Below, one piece after another: positions 8,407 through 25,168 of a stretch of DNA of 64,000 nucleotides (position 1 is its first letter; each line of letters opens with the position of its first letter). The notes under the pieces are model-generated. The model did not search any database and was not told where the DNA came from. It was given only the letters and a program-made list of their open reading frames with translations. Source of the stretch: Acrocarpospora macrocephala. Its GTDB lineage: Bacteria > Actinomycetota > Actinomycetes > Streptosporangiales > Streptosporangiaceae. The stretch spans positions 62,001 to 126,000 of the forward strand of contig NZ_BLAE01000033.1 in assembly GCF_009687865.1 (NCBI RefSeq), read 5' to 3'. The position numbers and the translations under genes were made by a program.

Positions 8407-9186
8407 TTACGAGACCTGGGCAGTGGAAGCGGTCCAGGTGTTGCAGTACTTGGGGTTGCGGGAGTTGAAGCCGCGGTTCAGCCAATACGTGATGGCCTTG
8501 GCTGAGCCGTAGATGTAGCCGATCTCTTTGCTCTTCTCGCGGACGATGGACTTCCACTCGGCCGTCTTGCGGGGCATCGACTTGTAGACGCTCGCGGTGA
8601 AGGCGGCACCCAGGCAGGCGGCTTGCAGGTTGAGGCGGCGGACGCTCTCGGCGAACCCCTCCTCGTCCTCATCGGGGTTGGGGGCGGTCTCGGCCCAGCC
8701 GGCGTCGATGCCCGTGAGAGTCTGGACGTGCTCGCCGTACAGTTCGGCCGTGGTGAGGAAGATGTAGAGGTCGTTGGGCTCGAGGTTGAGCAAGCGCCGG
8801 TCGAGCACGATGGCGATCGTCCGATTGAGGAAGCAGTAGTCGTAAATTGTCTCTTTCTCCCACTTGCTGCCGCAGAAGCGGGCGGGGTTCTTGGACAGCA
8901 GCGTGACCTTGGGTTTCGCGAACTTGTGGCCGGTCTTGGCCAGGTGCTTGGACCAGGCTTTGTTGAGGCAGCCCACCACGCTGGTCACGTACGCCTTGGC
9001 AATGGGGACGTTGTTGCGTTTGCTGATCGGCTTCTCGGCGCAGGTGGTGCGGGCGATGGCGCCGGCGGTGTAGAGGCGGTTCACGGCGGGGTCGTCGGCA
9101 ACACGTGCGAACGCGGCGCTGCTCGGGATCAAGCTGGCGGCGAGGAACGCGGCGATGGGAACCATGATTCGGATCACGAGTCCCAT
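8407..9186 (-). CDS. Secreted protein resembling neutral zinc metallopeptidases but lacking HExxH
   Basis: A 259-residue precursor with a signal peptide (about residues 1-27, hydrophobic core IMVPIAAFLAASLIPSSAAFA). The mature part has paired cysteines (TTCAE, GCLNKAW, FCGS, DYCF, AACLG, KYCN) and the layout of actinobacterial YpfJ-like neutral zinc metallopeptidases: GCLNKAWSKHLAKTG, then a CxS-type strand and a helix ending HVQTLTGI. In the family that helix carries HEYGHHVQ; here it reads ELYGEHVQ, so both the first metal-binding His and the catalytic Glu are lost. It is probably a non-catalytic relative with a binding or structural role. An alternative start is the internal ATG at about residue 8. 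Confidence 0.6.
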   Translation of the reverse strand: MGLVIRIMVPIAAFLAASLIPSSAAFARVADDPAVNRLYTAGAIARTTCAEKPISKRNNVPIAKAYVTSVVGCLNKAWSKHLAKTGHKFAKPKVTLLSKNPARFCGSKWEKETIYDYCFLNRTIAIVLDRRLLNLEPNDLYIFLTTAELYGEHVQTLTGIDAGWAETAPNPDEDEEGFAESVRRLNLQAACLGAAFTASVYKSMPRKTAEWKSIVREKSKEIGYIYGSAKAITYWLNRGFNSRNPKYCNTWTASTAQVS

Positions 9187-9404
9187 ATCGTTGTGGATCG
9201 CTTACTGCATGGCAAATTGATTGTTAGGTCACATCCGGGCAGCAGTGAGGCAGGAAGGCCGGGGACCTCGCCCGAGAAATCTTCGATGCGGAGTTGGGTT
9301 TCTCAGCGACCCGACATACAAGCCCGCCGACCGCGGATCCAGGGCGGATACAACCCTGTTCGGCGATGCCGATCCGGCAGCGCAGGCAGAAGCCGCTCAA
9401 GCTC

Positions 9405-9673
9405 ATGGTCGAGGTCACCGGGGTGATCGACGCACCGGCCGAGAAGACTTGGCCGCTGCTTCGAGACTCCCTCGCGCCAAAGGAGGTGTACGGCATGACG
9501 GCCGCCTACAGGGCGGCTGGTGGTACCGCGGCGAATGGACCGCGGAGCCCGACGGAGAGCGCACTCGGGTGACCCACCGGGTCTATAACGTCGCGCAATG
9601 GATGCGCTGGGGCGTGGTGGCTCTTGCTCGTTGGATGGCTGAAAGCTCGGCGCGCTGTGGAACAGGCAGGTAA
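9405..9673 (+). pseudogene. Frameshifted SRPBCC-family remnant
   Basis: One frame reads MVEVTGVIDAPAEKTWPLLR, a typical SRPBCC/polyketide cyclase-like N-terminus. About 100 nt later a second frame continues with YRGEWTAEPDGERTRVTHRV, the expected later strands. A deletion and frameshift near 9510-9530 separate them. The rest of the 9,187-9,787 gap shows no other gene; a GCCCG/CGGGC inverted pair flanks a GTTAAC palindrome at 9681-9705. Confidence 0.55.
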
Positions 9674-9787
9674 CAAGATCGCCCGTTAATGTTAACAAAC
9701 CGGGCATACGGTGCGAACCGCCCGGCGTTCGTCGTTGATTCGCGGTGACGGCGGGGCTCCACCGGTTCGTACGAGTAAGGCCCTCAC

Positions 9788-12628
9788 TTGAGCAATCTCC
9801 TTCGCCGCGCGGGAGCTGTCGCCGCGGTACTGGCACTCGCGTGTTTACCTCCCACCCTGACCGCCGGAACCGCCTCGGCGGATCCTGAGCCCTCCGACAT
9901 CGTGGCCTCCGGCCCGCAGTGGTCGGTCTCCCGCGTGGCGGGCGGTTTCCTGGTCACCCTCGAGCTCGCCGAGGAGCTCCCCGTCATCGCCAGCGCCCCC
10001 AGCCTCTCGGTCGACGGCAAGATGCTCGGCCCGGCGACGGAGTCCGCCGACGGGAAGTCCCTCTCGCTGGTCACCGCCGACCCCTCGGTGGCGGCGGCCA
10101 CCTCGGTGACCACTGACATCCTGGGGTCGGGCGAGCCGACGCCAAGGGCCAGGATGGCCCCGGGCCCGACGGCGGCCCAGCCCACCACCACGCCGAGCGT
10201 CCTGCCGGCCGACCCTTCGACGCCGGGTTCCCACCAGGTCTCCGAGGCCGTCTACGACTTCGGCGACCAGGTGCTCCCGCTGCTCAACATCGGCGGTATC
10301 CGCGGCGAGCTGACCGGCAAGATCTACCTGCCGGACGGTCGCGGCAGGAAGCCGACAGTGATCTTCTTACACGGCCGGCACGGGTCCTGCTACGGCACGG
10401 GAGCGACCAACCCGGCGCGCTGGCCCTGCCGCCCCTCGCCGGACAGCCCCTCGCAGCGCGCGACGATCCCCAGCTATCTCGGCTACGACGCGCCAGCCCG
10501 CGCCCTGGCGAGCAACGGGTACGCCGTGGTCTCCATCTCGGCCAACGCCATCAACTCCAACGACAACCAGCTCGCCGCCGACTACGGCGCCCAGGCCCGG
10601 GGCCAGCTGATCCTGGACACCCTGCGCATGCTGGAGCAGGCCGACGACGGCGACCCGGTCGTCTACCACGACGCGTTCTACAACCGCGACGTCACCCTCG
10701 CCCAGGCGCTGACCGGCGACATCACCCCCGCCGGCCTGGTACGGAAATTCGACCTGGACAACGTCGGGATCATGGGCCACTCCCGTGGCGGTGAGGGAGT
10801 GGTCGCCGCCTCCACCCTCAACGACGCCCTCCCGCTCTGGCAGCAGTTCGGCATCAACGCGGTGCTCCCGCTCGCGCCCGTCGACTACGACCGGATCTCC
10901 CTGCCGAACACGGCCACGGCCACGATCCTGCCGTACTGCGACGGCGACGTGGAGAACCTGATGGGCCAGCACATCGTCGACGACTCGCGGCACAGCTTCA
11001 AGGACAACGTGCTCCGCTCGGCGGTCCTGACGATGGGCGCCAACCACAACTTCTTCAACACCATCTGGACCCCGGGCGGCTGGCCCGCCAGCACCGGCGA
11101 CGACTGGTCCACCCTGGGCAGCGGCGCCGGCGACCCGGTGTGCGACCCGGCCGCTGCGACCACGACCCGGCTCACCCCCGCCCAGCAGATCCAGGTCGGG
11201 GCCACCTACATGGCGGGCTTCTTCCGGCTCGCGCTCGGCGGCGAGAAGCAGTTCCAGCCGCTGTTCGACGGCTCGGCCGTGACCGCGCCCTCGACGTCCT
11301 TCGCGAACATCTCGGTGACCGCCACCCAGCCGGCGAAGTCGCGGGTCGACATCAACACCTTCGAGCAGGCCGACCCGGCCGTCCAGGTGTCGGGCGACGC
11401 CACCGCCGAGGTGTGCGTCAACATGGGCGGCACCGGCGGGGTGCAGCTCCCGCAGGACTCGCCGCACTGCACCACCACGCTCAACTCGGCGGCCGTCCCG
11501 CACTGGTCGCCCGCGCTGTGGGCGTTCAACATCCCGTCGTCGCCGATGCTGCACCTGAAGTGGACGTCTCCGAGCGGTCAGGTGCGCGTCACCGTCCCGC
11601 CGGGAGCCCGCAACATCAAGCACTACGAGCAGCTGTCGGTGAAGGTGGCCGCCGACGAGTTCGTGGCCACCGGGACCGACCTCACCGTCAGTGTCGCCGA
11701 CGGCGCCGGGCACACCTGGTCCTCGCCGGTCTCCGCGCTCAACCCGGCCGCCGTCACCCGCCTGCCGGGTGTCACCTCGCCCTGGCTGCGCAAGGTGATC
11801 CTCCAGCAGGTGACGATCCCGACCGCCGCCCTCACCGGCCTCAACCTCAACGACATCCGCGAGGTGGTCTTCGGGGCGGGCACGACCTCCGGCGGGGTCT
11901 ACATCTCCGACCTGTCGGCCGAGAACCGGGCCGTCGGCGCGCGTTCCCCCGAGCAGCAGGTGACCGTGAACATGGCGCCCGCCAACGTCGACGAAGGCTC
12001 CGGCCCCGGCACCGCCACCCTGGCGGCGGTGCTGTCCCAGCCGGCCGGCCACCCGGTCACCGCCTACGTCAGCGTCTTCGGCTCCGCCACCGGCCGGGCC
12101 GGAATCTCGATGCGCCAGGTGACCTTCGCTCCAGGGCAGGTCTGCGTCCCGGTCCAGGTGGGAACCCTCGGCGACCAGCTGCCCACCGGCACCGCGTCCA
12201 CGTCGTTCAAGGTCTCGGTGACCAACACGGCCGGCGCGGTCATGGGCGACAAGGGTTTCAACAGGCTCACCGTACGCGAGGACGACGGGGTCACCAGCGG
12301 AACCCCCGCCCCCGAGGTGGGCGTCCCCGGTGACGCCTGCGCCGAGTACGCCGCGTCCCAGAAGCCCGGCCACCTGAACGTCGCGGGTTCCGTCTTCGCC
12401 GGGGCGGCCAACACGCTCCGCGCCGGCGGGTACCGGGCCGGTGAGAGCGTCGAGTTCCGTCTGGACTCGACGTCGCTCGGCCGGGCCCTCGCCGACAGCG
12501 GCGGCACGGTCACCTTCACCGCGGCGATCCCCGCGGGGACCCCGCTCGGGAAGGTGACGCTGTCCGCGGTCGGCGCCGGTTCCGGCTACACCACCTCGGC
12601 GGTGTCGAGGGTCCGCGCAGCTGGCTGA
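9788..12628 (+). CDS. Secreted alpha/beta-hydrolase with Calx-beta-like and C-terminal beta domains
   Basis: A 946-residue exported protein from a TTG start (AAGG upstream). The signal peptide is about residues 1-32, ending ASA. A Pro/Thr-rich linker at ~120-150 follows, then an alpha/beta-hydrolase core at ~165-480. That core has the oxyanion strand VIFLHGRHGSC and the nucleophile elbow GHSRGGEG (Ser at about 331), similar to platelet-activating-factor acetylhydrolase/lipase-like enzymes. A beta-rich region follows, then a Calx-beta-like repeat at ~715-830 (NVDEGSGPGTATL to RLTVREDDG), and an Ig-like C-terminal piece. It probably acts outside the cell on an ester or lipid. It ends just before a strong terminator shared with the convergent CHRD gene. 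Confidence 0.75.
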   Translation: MSNLLRRAGAVAAVLALACLPPTLTAGTASADPEPSDIVASGPQWSVSRVAGGFLVTLELAEELPVIASAPSLSVDGKMLGPATESADGKSLSLVTADPSVAAATSVTTDILGSGEPTPRARMAPGPTAAQPTTTPSVLPADPSTPGSHQVSEAVYDFGDQVLPLLNIGGIRGELTGKIYLPDGRGRKPTVIFLHGRHGSCYGTGATNPARWPCRPSPDSPSQRATIPSYLGYDAPARALASNGYAVVSISANAINSNDNQLAADYGAQARGQLILDTLRMLEQADDGDPVVYHDAFYNRDVTLAQALTGDITPAGLVRKFDLDNVGIMGHSRGGEGVVAASTLNDALPLWQQFGINAVLPLAPVDYDRISLPNTATATILPYCDGDVENLMGQHIVDDSRHSFKDNVLRSAVLTMGANHNFFNTIWTPGGWPASTGDDWSTLGSGAGDPVCDPAAATTTRLTPAQQIQVGATYMAGFFRLALGGEKQFQPLFDGSAVTAPSTSFANISVTATQPAKSRVDINTFEQADPAVQVSGDATAEVCVNMGGTGGVQLPQDSPHCTTTLNSAAVPHWSPALWAFNIPSSPMLHLKWTSPSGQVRVTVPPGARNIKHYEQLSVKVAADEFVATGTDLTVSVADGAGHTWSSPVSALNPAAVTRLPGVTSPWLRKVILQQVTIPTAALTGLNLNDIREVVFGAGTTSGGVYISDLSAENRAVGARSPEQQVTVNMAPANVDEGSGPGTATLAAVLSQPAGHPVTAYVSVFGSATGRAGISMRQVTFAPGQVCVPVQVGTLGDQLPTGTASTSFKVSVTNTAGAVMGDKGFNRLTVREDDGVTSGTPAPEVGVPGDACAEYAASQKPGHLNVAGSVFAGAANTLRAGGYRAGESVEFRLDSTSLGRALADSGGTVTFTAAIPAGTPLGKVTLSAVGAGSGYTTSAVSRVRAAG

Positions 12629-12641
12629 CGGGCCATCCCCA

Positions 12642-12676
12642 GGGCATCGCGGCCGGGCGAACCGGCCGCGATGCCC
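12642..12676. terminator. Bidirectional intrinsic terminator
   Basis: A perfect 15-bp stem (12642-12656 with 12662-12676; arm GGGCATCGCGGCCGG) with a GCGAA loop lies midway between convergent genes. There is no U-tract, as is usual in actinomycetes. Confidence 0.85.
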
Positions 12677-12688
12677 CTGCCGGGATCA

Positions 12689-13231
12689 TCAGTAGTGGTG
12701 TGGGGGTTCCATGGTCGGGGTCGTGTCGGGAGCCGGCTTCGCCGATCCGGTGGCGAGCTGGGCGCGGATGGCGCCGGCGGGGAACGTCTCGTTGTGCACG
12801 TTCGCGTAGTAGAGCTGCGGCGACTTGACGATCGCCTTCAGCTCGGCGCGGGTGAGCCGCAGCGCCGCGTTGTCGGAGTTCTGCTTGCCGACGGCGGTGA
12901 CGCAGCCGGTGGCGAAGCCGTGGACGGGTGTCTTGAGGGTGACCACGATCGGGCCGGCCACGCCTTTCGCGCCCTTGTGGATGTGGGCGGCTATCGGGGC
13001 GCCGATCTTGTGGCTGGTGAGGATGTAGCAGAGCCGCCAGCCGTTCACCTTCCAGGCGAAGGTCCCGACGCCGTCCCGGTCGCCGGGTCCTGGGATCTCC
13101 TGTTTTCCGGTCAGTTCCACGGCCCGGTAGCCGTGGTCGGCGGACTCGGCCGCGGAGGCGGCGGAGGCGGCCGGCAGGGTCAACACAGCAGTCGTCGCGA
13201 GTATCGCGGCGGCCGCCAGGGGGGTGCGCAT
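12689..13231 (-). CDS. Secreted CHRD-domain protein
   Basis: A 180-residue precursor with an Ala-rich signal peptide (residues 1-27) and one CHRD domain at about 38-160. It shows VELTGKQEIPGPGDRDGVG, the AAHIHKGAKGVAGPIVV block and the closing YYANVHNETFPAGAIRAQL, which are the diagnostic CHRD motifs. The tail is Pro/His-rich (EPPHHY). CHRD proteins are exported and of unknown biochemical function. AGGGAGAGG lies about 10 nt before the ATG. It is downstream of the ABC exporter on the same strand but separated by 153 bp, so it is probably a separate unit. Confidence 0.85.
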   Translation of the reverse strand: MRTPLAAAAILATTAVLTLPAASAASAAESADHGYRAVELTGKQEIPGPGDRDGVGTFAWKVNGWRLCYILTSHKIGAPIAAHIHKGAKGVAGPIVVTLKTPVHGFATGCVTAVGKQNSDNAALRLTRAELKAIVKSPQLYYANVHNETFPAGAIRAQLATGSAKPAPDTTPTMEPPHHY

Positions 13232-13384
13232 GGGAATCTACCTCTCCCTAGACGACGTGCCATTCAGCACTACGGACCTGGCGGGGTCCCGGTTCGAGAC
13301 CGTCCGCGAAGAGGTAATACGGAATTCACCCGATTCTGGCTTCACCCGAATCCCATTCGCCGCCGGGTGACCCTGTCGCCGCGG

Positions 13385-14245
13385 TCATCCGGCGTGCTGG
13401 TCCTTCCAGCGGAACGTCAGCAGGCAGAGGACCAGGCCGCCCACGATCCAGGCGGTCAGGACCAGGAAGGCCTTGCCCAGCTCGTACGATCCGGCGATCT
13501 CCATGAACGCGGCCTCCTGGCCCAGGAAGACCGAGCGCATGCCCTGGCAGATCCACTTCAGCGGGAAGATCGCCGAAAGGTTCAGCAGCCAGTCGGGCAG
13601 GTCGGTGTGCGGGAGGAAGGAGCCCGAGATGAACTGCAGGACCACGAACGGGAGCGTGATCACGGCGGTGGCGCTGCGGGCCGAGCGGGGCACGCTGCTG
13701 GCCGCGATGCCGAGCATGGTCATGGCGGCCAGACCCAGCAGGAACACCCAGGTGAAGGTCAGCCACGGGCCGATGGTGGCGGGCAGCTGCAGGTCGTACA
13801 GGACGACGCCGAGGACGAGCAGGATCGCGACCTGGATGACGGCGACCACCAGGACGCTGCCGACCTTTCCGATGAAGTACGCGCTGGGCGGCATGGGCGT
13901 CCCCGCCAGCCTCCGCAGGCCGCCCTGGTCGCGTTCCACCGCGATCGAGATGCCCAGGTTCTGGAAGCTCACCGCCGTGATGCCGGTGCCGATCAGCCCG
14001 GCCACGTACACCTGGGAGACGGTGATGTCGGTGCCCCGGTACTGGGTGGTGAAGATCGACGCCAGGATGATCAGCATGACCACGGCGATCGAGAAGACGA
14101 ACGCGATCTGGTCCTTCTCCCGGAAGAACATCTTCGTCTCCAGGACCGCGCGGGCCAGGCCCACCCGCAGCACCCGGCGCGGGTCGTTGCGCAGCGCGGG
14201 GAGGGGGGTGGGCCGGTCCAGCTGGGAAACGGTGACTTCACTCAT
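13385..14245 (-). CDS. ABC-2 type transporter permease, DrrB-like
   Basis: A 286-residue integral membrane protein. About six hydrophobic segments can be picked out, among them FVFSIAVVMLIILASIF, VLVVAVIQVAILLVLGVVLY and AIFPLKWICQGM, the last part of the ABC-2 signature near the C-terminus. It overlaps the ATPase gene by 8 nt and is the last gene of the NRPS operon. With the ATPase it should export the peptide product and give self-resistance, as DrrAB does for daunorubicin. No terminator was recognised in the 153 bp that follow. Confidence 0.88.
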   Translation of the reverse strand: MSEVTVSQLDRPTPLPALRNDPRRVLRVGLARAVLETKMFFREKDQIAFVFSIAVVMLIILASIFTTQYRGTDITVSQVYVAGLIGTGITAVSFQNLGISIAVERDQGGLRRLAGTPMPPSAYFIGKVGSVLVVAVIQVAILLVLGVVLYDLQLPATIGPWLTFTWVFLLGLAAMTMLGIAASSVPRSARSATAVITLPFVVLQFISGSFLPHTDLPDWLLNLSAIFPLKWICQGMRSVFLGQEAAFMEIAGSYELGKAFLVLTAWIVGGLVLCLLTFRWKDQHAG

Positions 14246-15086
14246 CGGTCGCTCCTATCAGTCGCAGGTAGACGTCTTCGAGGGTGGGCCGGTCGACCCG
14301 CAGTTCCGGGACCTCGCCGCCGAACTCGGCCACCAGGTCAACCACGACCTGGGAGGGGGTGTCGGTGTCGAGGGAGCGCGGGCCGTCCGCGCTCATCCAG
14401 TGCACGGTGCTGACCGCCGAGGCCCGGCCGCCCAGGTCGCGGGGGCGCCCTTCGGCGACGATCCGGCCCTGGGAGATCACGGCCAGCCGGTCGGCGAGCA
14501 CCTCGACCTCGTCCAGGTAGTGGCTGGTGAGCATGATCGTGGTTCCGTCGGCGGCCAGGCCGAGGATGAGGTCGGCGAAGCGGCGGCGGGCCTCGGGGTC
14601 GAGGCCGGTGGTGGGCTCGTCCAGGAAGAGCAGGTCGGGGTCGCCGATGATGCCCAGGGCCACGTCGAGCCTGCGGCGCTGGCCGCCGGACAGGGCGTGC
14701 ACCTTCTTGCGGGCCTGGTCGGTGAGGCCGACCTGGTCCAGCACCTGGTCGGGGTCGCGGGGGCGCTCGTAGTAGAGGGTGAAGTGGTGGACGAGCTCGG
14801 CGACCGTCACCTCGGGGGTGTCGGCGGTGGTCTGCCAGACGATGCCGATCCGGTCCTTCCAGGCGGCGGTGGCGTGGCCGGGGTCCACCCCGAGCACGTT
14901 CACCTCGCCGGCGTCGCGGGTGCGCTGCCCGCCGAGGATCTCGACCGCGGTGGACTTGCCGGCCCCGTTGGGGCCGAGCAGGCCGAACACCTCGCCGGGG
15001 CTGATGTCCAGGTCTATCCCGTCGACGGCGGTCACCCCGTCGTACTGCTTGCGCAGGCCGCGCACCCGCACTGCTGTCGTCGTCAC
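14238..15086 (-). CDS. ABC transporter ATP-binding protein, DrrA-like
   Basis: A 282-residue ATPase. Walker A is GPNGAGKST (about 38-46), the Q-loop region IVWQTT (about 87), the signature LSGGQRRRLDVALG (about 134) and Walker B LLFLDEPTTGLDPEAR. The H-loop is TSHYLDE. The C-terminal extension LRVDRPTLEDVYLRLIG is typical of drug-export DrrA ATPases. The GTG start overlaps the amidase stop (GTGA) and the end overlaps the permease by 8 nt. It forms the exporter of the peptide cluster with the next gene. Confidence 0.92.
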   Translation of the reverse strand: MTTTAVRVRGLRKQYDGVTAVDGIDLDISPGEVFGLLGPNGAGKSTAVEILGGQRTRDAGEVNVLGVDPGHATAAWKDRIGIVWQTTADTPEVTVAELVHHFTLYYERPRDPDQVLDQVGLTDQARKKVHALSGGQRRRLDVALGIIGDPDLLFLDEPTTGLDPEARRRFADLILGLAADGTTIMLTSHYLDEVEVLADRLAVISQGRIVAEGRPRDLGGRASAVSTVHWMSADGPRSLDTDTPSQVVVDLVAEFGGEVPELRVDRPTLEDVYLRLIGATDE

Positions 15087-16234
15087 TGCGACTCACCTTC
15101 TCTGTGGGCCAGGGAGACCACGGTCTCCAGAAGGGCCTGGCAGCCCTGCGTGAGCTGCCAGTCCGGGGTGTGCTCGGCGGGGGCGTGGCTGACTCCGGCG
15201 AGGCTGGGCACGAACACCATGGCGGTCGGCGCGTGGCGGCTGAGCACGCCGGCGTCGTGACCGGCGAAGCTCACCATCCGCTCGAAGGGCGCGCCGAGGC
15301 GTTTGCATACTTTCTCCAGGAGGTCGCAGAGGGCGGGGTCGAAGCGGGACCTCGGTTTGCTGGACAGCGGCTCGACCAGCGCCACGCAGTTCTCCTCCTC
15401 CGCGACCAGGGCGGCGTGGGCTCGCAGCCCGGCGGCGGCGGTCTCCAGCGCGGCCGGGGTGGCGGCGCGGAACTCCACCACCAGGCGGGCCTGCCCGGGG
15501 ATCACGTTCGGCGCGCCGGGGAGTACCTCGACGCAGCCGACGTTGGCGACCATGCCGGGGTCGGCCGCGGCGGCGATCTCCCTGACCTGGACCAGCACCT
15601 GGGCCGCCGCACGGGCGGCGTCGGCCCGCCCGTGCATCGGGGTGGTGCCCGCGTGGTTGGTCTCCCCGGTCAGGGTGACGGTGTGCCGGTCGATGCCGAC
15701 GATGCCCTCCACGACGCCCAGCTCCAGACCGGCGGCCTCCATCCGGGGGCCCTGCTCGATGTGGAGCTCCACGAAGGCGGCGATGTCGGATATGTGGTCG
15801 CCCGCGCAGAAGGCGGTCGAGCCGACGAGGCCGCCGTCGGAGGCGGGTGAAGCGCCCTCCTCGTCCCAGAAGCTGACGATCTCCAGGGTCAGTGCGGCCG
15901 GGTGGCCGGCCTCCCGCAGGGTGCGCAGCACCTCCAGGGCGGCGATCACCCCGTACGCGCCGTCCAGCCGCCCGCCGCCGGGCACGCTGTCGGTGTGCGA
16001 GCCGGTCAGCAGCCAGGGGCCGGTCCCGCCGGGGTGGCGGCCGAAGACGTTGCCGATGCCGTCCCGCCAGGCCAGGCAGCCGGCGTCTTCGATGCGGGAC
16101 GCCAGCCAGTCGCGGGCGGCCAGGTCGGCGGCCGACCCGGCGACCCGGTCCACGCCGCCGTCGGGCCGCCCGCCGAAGGCCGCCAGCGCGTCCAGGTCGG
16201 CGAGCAGGCGGTCGGCGGAGATGCGGGGGCTCAC
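15083..16234 (-). CDS. M20-family amidase, hydantoinase/carbamoylase (N-carbamoyl-amino-acid hydrolase/allantoate amidohydrolase) type
   Basis: About 383 residues. Metal ligands of the di-zinc M20 carbamoylase family are intact: GSHTDSV, FWDEEG, ELHIEQGP and the late SHAPAEHT. The dimer-domain segment GETNHAGTTPM and FAGHDAG are also present. Such enzymes cleave a terminal carbamoyl or ureido amide. GTG 16234 overlaps the carbamoyltransferase stop (GTGA); a second in-frame GTG lies 15 nt upstream. Placement directly after a carbamoyltransferase in an NRPS operon suggests that a ureido or carbamoyl group is trimmed on a precursor or the product. Substrate is inferred only from context. Confidence 0.82.
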   Translation of the reverse strand: MSPRISADRLLADLDALAAFGGRPDGGVDRVAGSAADLAARDWLASRIEDAGCLAWRDGIGNVFGRHPGGTGPWLLTGSHTDSVPGGGRLDGAYGVIAALEVLRTLREAGHPAALTLEIVSFWDEEGASPASDGGLVGSTAFCAGDHISDIAAFVELHIEQGPRMEAAGLELGVVEGIVGIDRHTVTLTGETNHAGTTPMHGRADAARAAAQVLVQVREIAAAADPGMVANVGCVEVLPGAPNVIPGQARLVVEFRAATPAALETAAAGLRAHAALVAEEENCVALVEPLSSKPRSRFDPALCDLLEKVCKRLGAPFERMVSFAGHDAGVLSRHAPTAMVFVPSLAGVSHAPAEHTPDWQLTQGCQALLETVVSLAHREGESQ

Positions 16235-17137
16235 GCGCCCACCGCCCACTCCAGCACGGCGGTCGCGCTGTGCATCTTGTTCTCCGCCTGGTCGAAGGCG
16301 ATGCTGCGCGGCCCGTCCAGGACCTCGGCGGCGACCTCCTCGCCCCGGTGGGCGGGCAGGTCGTGCATGAAGAACGCGTCCGGGTAGCGGTCCATCAGCC
16401 GCTGGCCGACGTGGAAGGGGGCGAAGATGTCCCGCCAGTGCGGGTCGGGCTTGGTGGTGCCGGTGGTCTGCCAGCGGGTGGTGTAGACGACGTCCACCTC
16501 GCCGGGCAAGGCGTCCATGTCGTGGCGTTCGGTGACCAGGCCGCCGTACTCCTTGGCCTGGCGGGTGACGCGTTCGGTGAGGCCGTACCCGGGCGGGGTG
16601 CGCAGGTGCAGTTCCGCGCCCGGGAAGCGGGCCAGGGCGAGGGCCAGGGCGGCGGCGGTGTTGTTGCCCTCCCCCACGTAGAGCACGCGCAGGCCGGTGA
16701 TCGCGCCGAAGCGCAGCCGCAGGGTGGTGAGGTCGGCCAGGGCCTGGGTGGGGTGCTCGTCGGCGCTCATGGCGTTGATCACAGGCATCCGGTTCTGGGC
16801 GGCCAGCGCCGCCATCTCCTCGGGCGGGCCAGCGGTCCTGATGACCAGGACGTCGAGCATCCTGGCCAGCACCCGGCCGGTGTCGTGCAGCGTCTCCCCG
16901 GTGTTGACCTGCAGGTCGCCGGGGCCGTACGAGATCAGGCCGGCGCCCAGGCGCAGGGCGGCGGCGGAGAAGGCGGTCCTGGTGCGGGTGGAGGTGCGGG
17001 TGAAGTAGACGCCGACGACGCGTCCCCGCAGGCCGGCGGAGGTGGCGGCGCCCGCGCTGACGGCGCAGCCCCGCTCGACCAGCTCGGTGAGGTCCTCGCC
17101 GGACAGGTCGGTGAGGGAGATCAGGTGGCGGGCGCGG

Positions 17138-17154
<17 letters not shown>
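16231..17154 (-). CDS. Ornithine-carbamoyltransferase-like enzyme with altered HCLP motif
   Basis: A 307-residue member of the aspartate/ornithine carbamoyltransferase family. The carbamoyl-phosphate loop FTRTSTRTRTAF and the HPTQALADL motif are intact, so carbamoyl transfer is expected. The amino-acid-side loop, normally HCLP, reads HDLPAHRGEEV. The Cys that lies beside ornithine in true OTCs is therefore an Asp, pointing to a different amine acceptor. Homologues in tuberactinomycin-type clusters are thought to make ureido amino acids. It overlaps the last NRPS by 17 nt and the amidase by 4 nt. It is most likely a tailoring or precursor enzyme rather than primary arginine biosynthesis. Confidence 0.8.

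Positions 17155-25164
<8,010 letters not shown>

Positions 25165-25168
<4 letters not shown>

Noticed and set aside
9681-9705. Inverted pair GCCCG/CGGGC around GTTAAC as a terminator or operator
   Set aside because: The arms are only 5 bp with a 15-nt gap; not strong enough to list as a feature.
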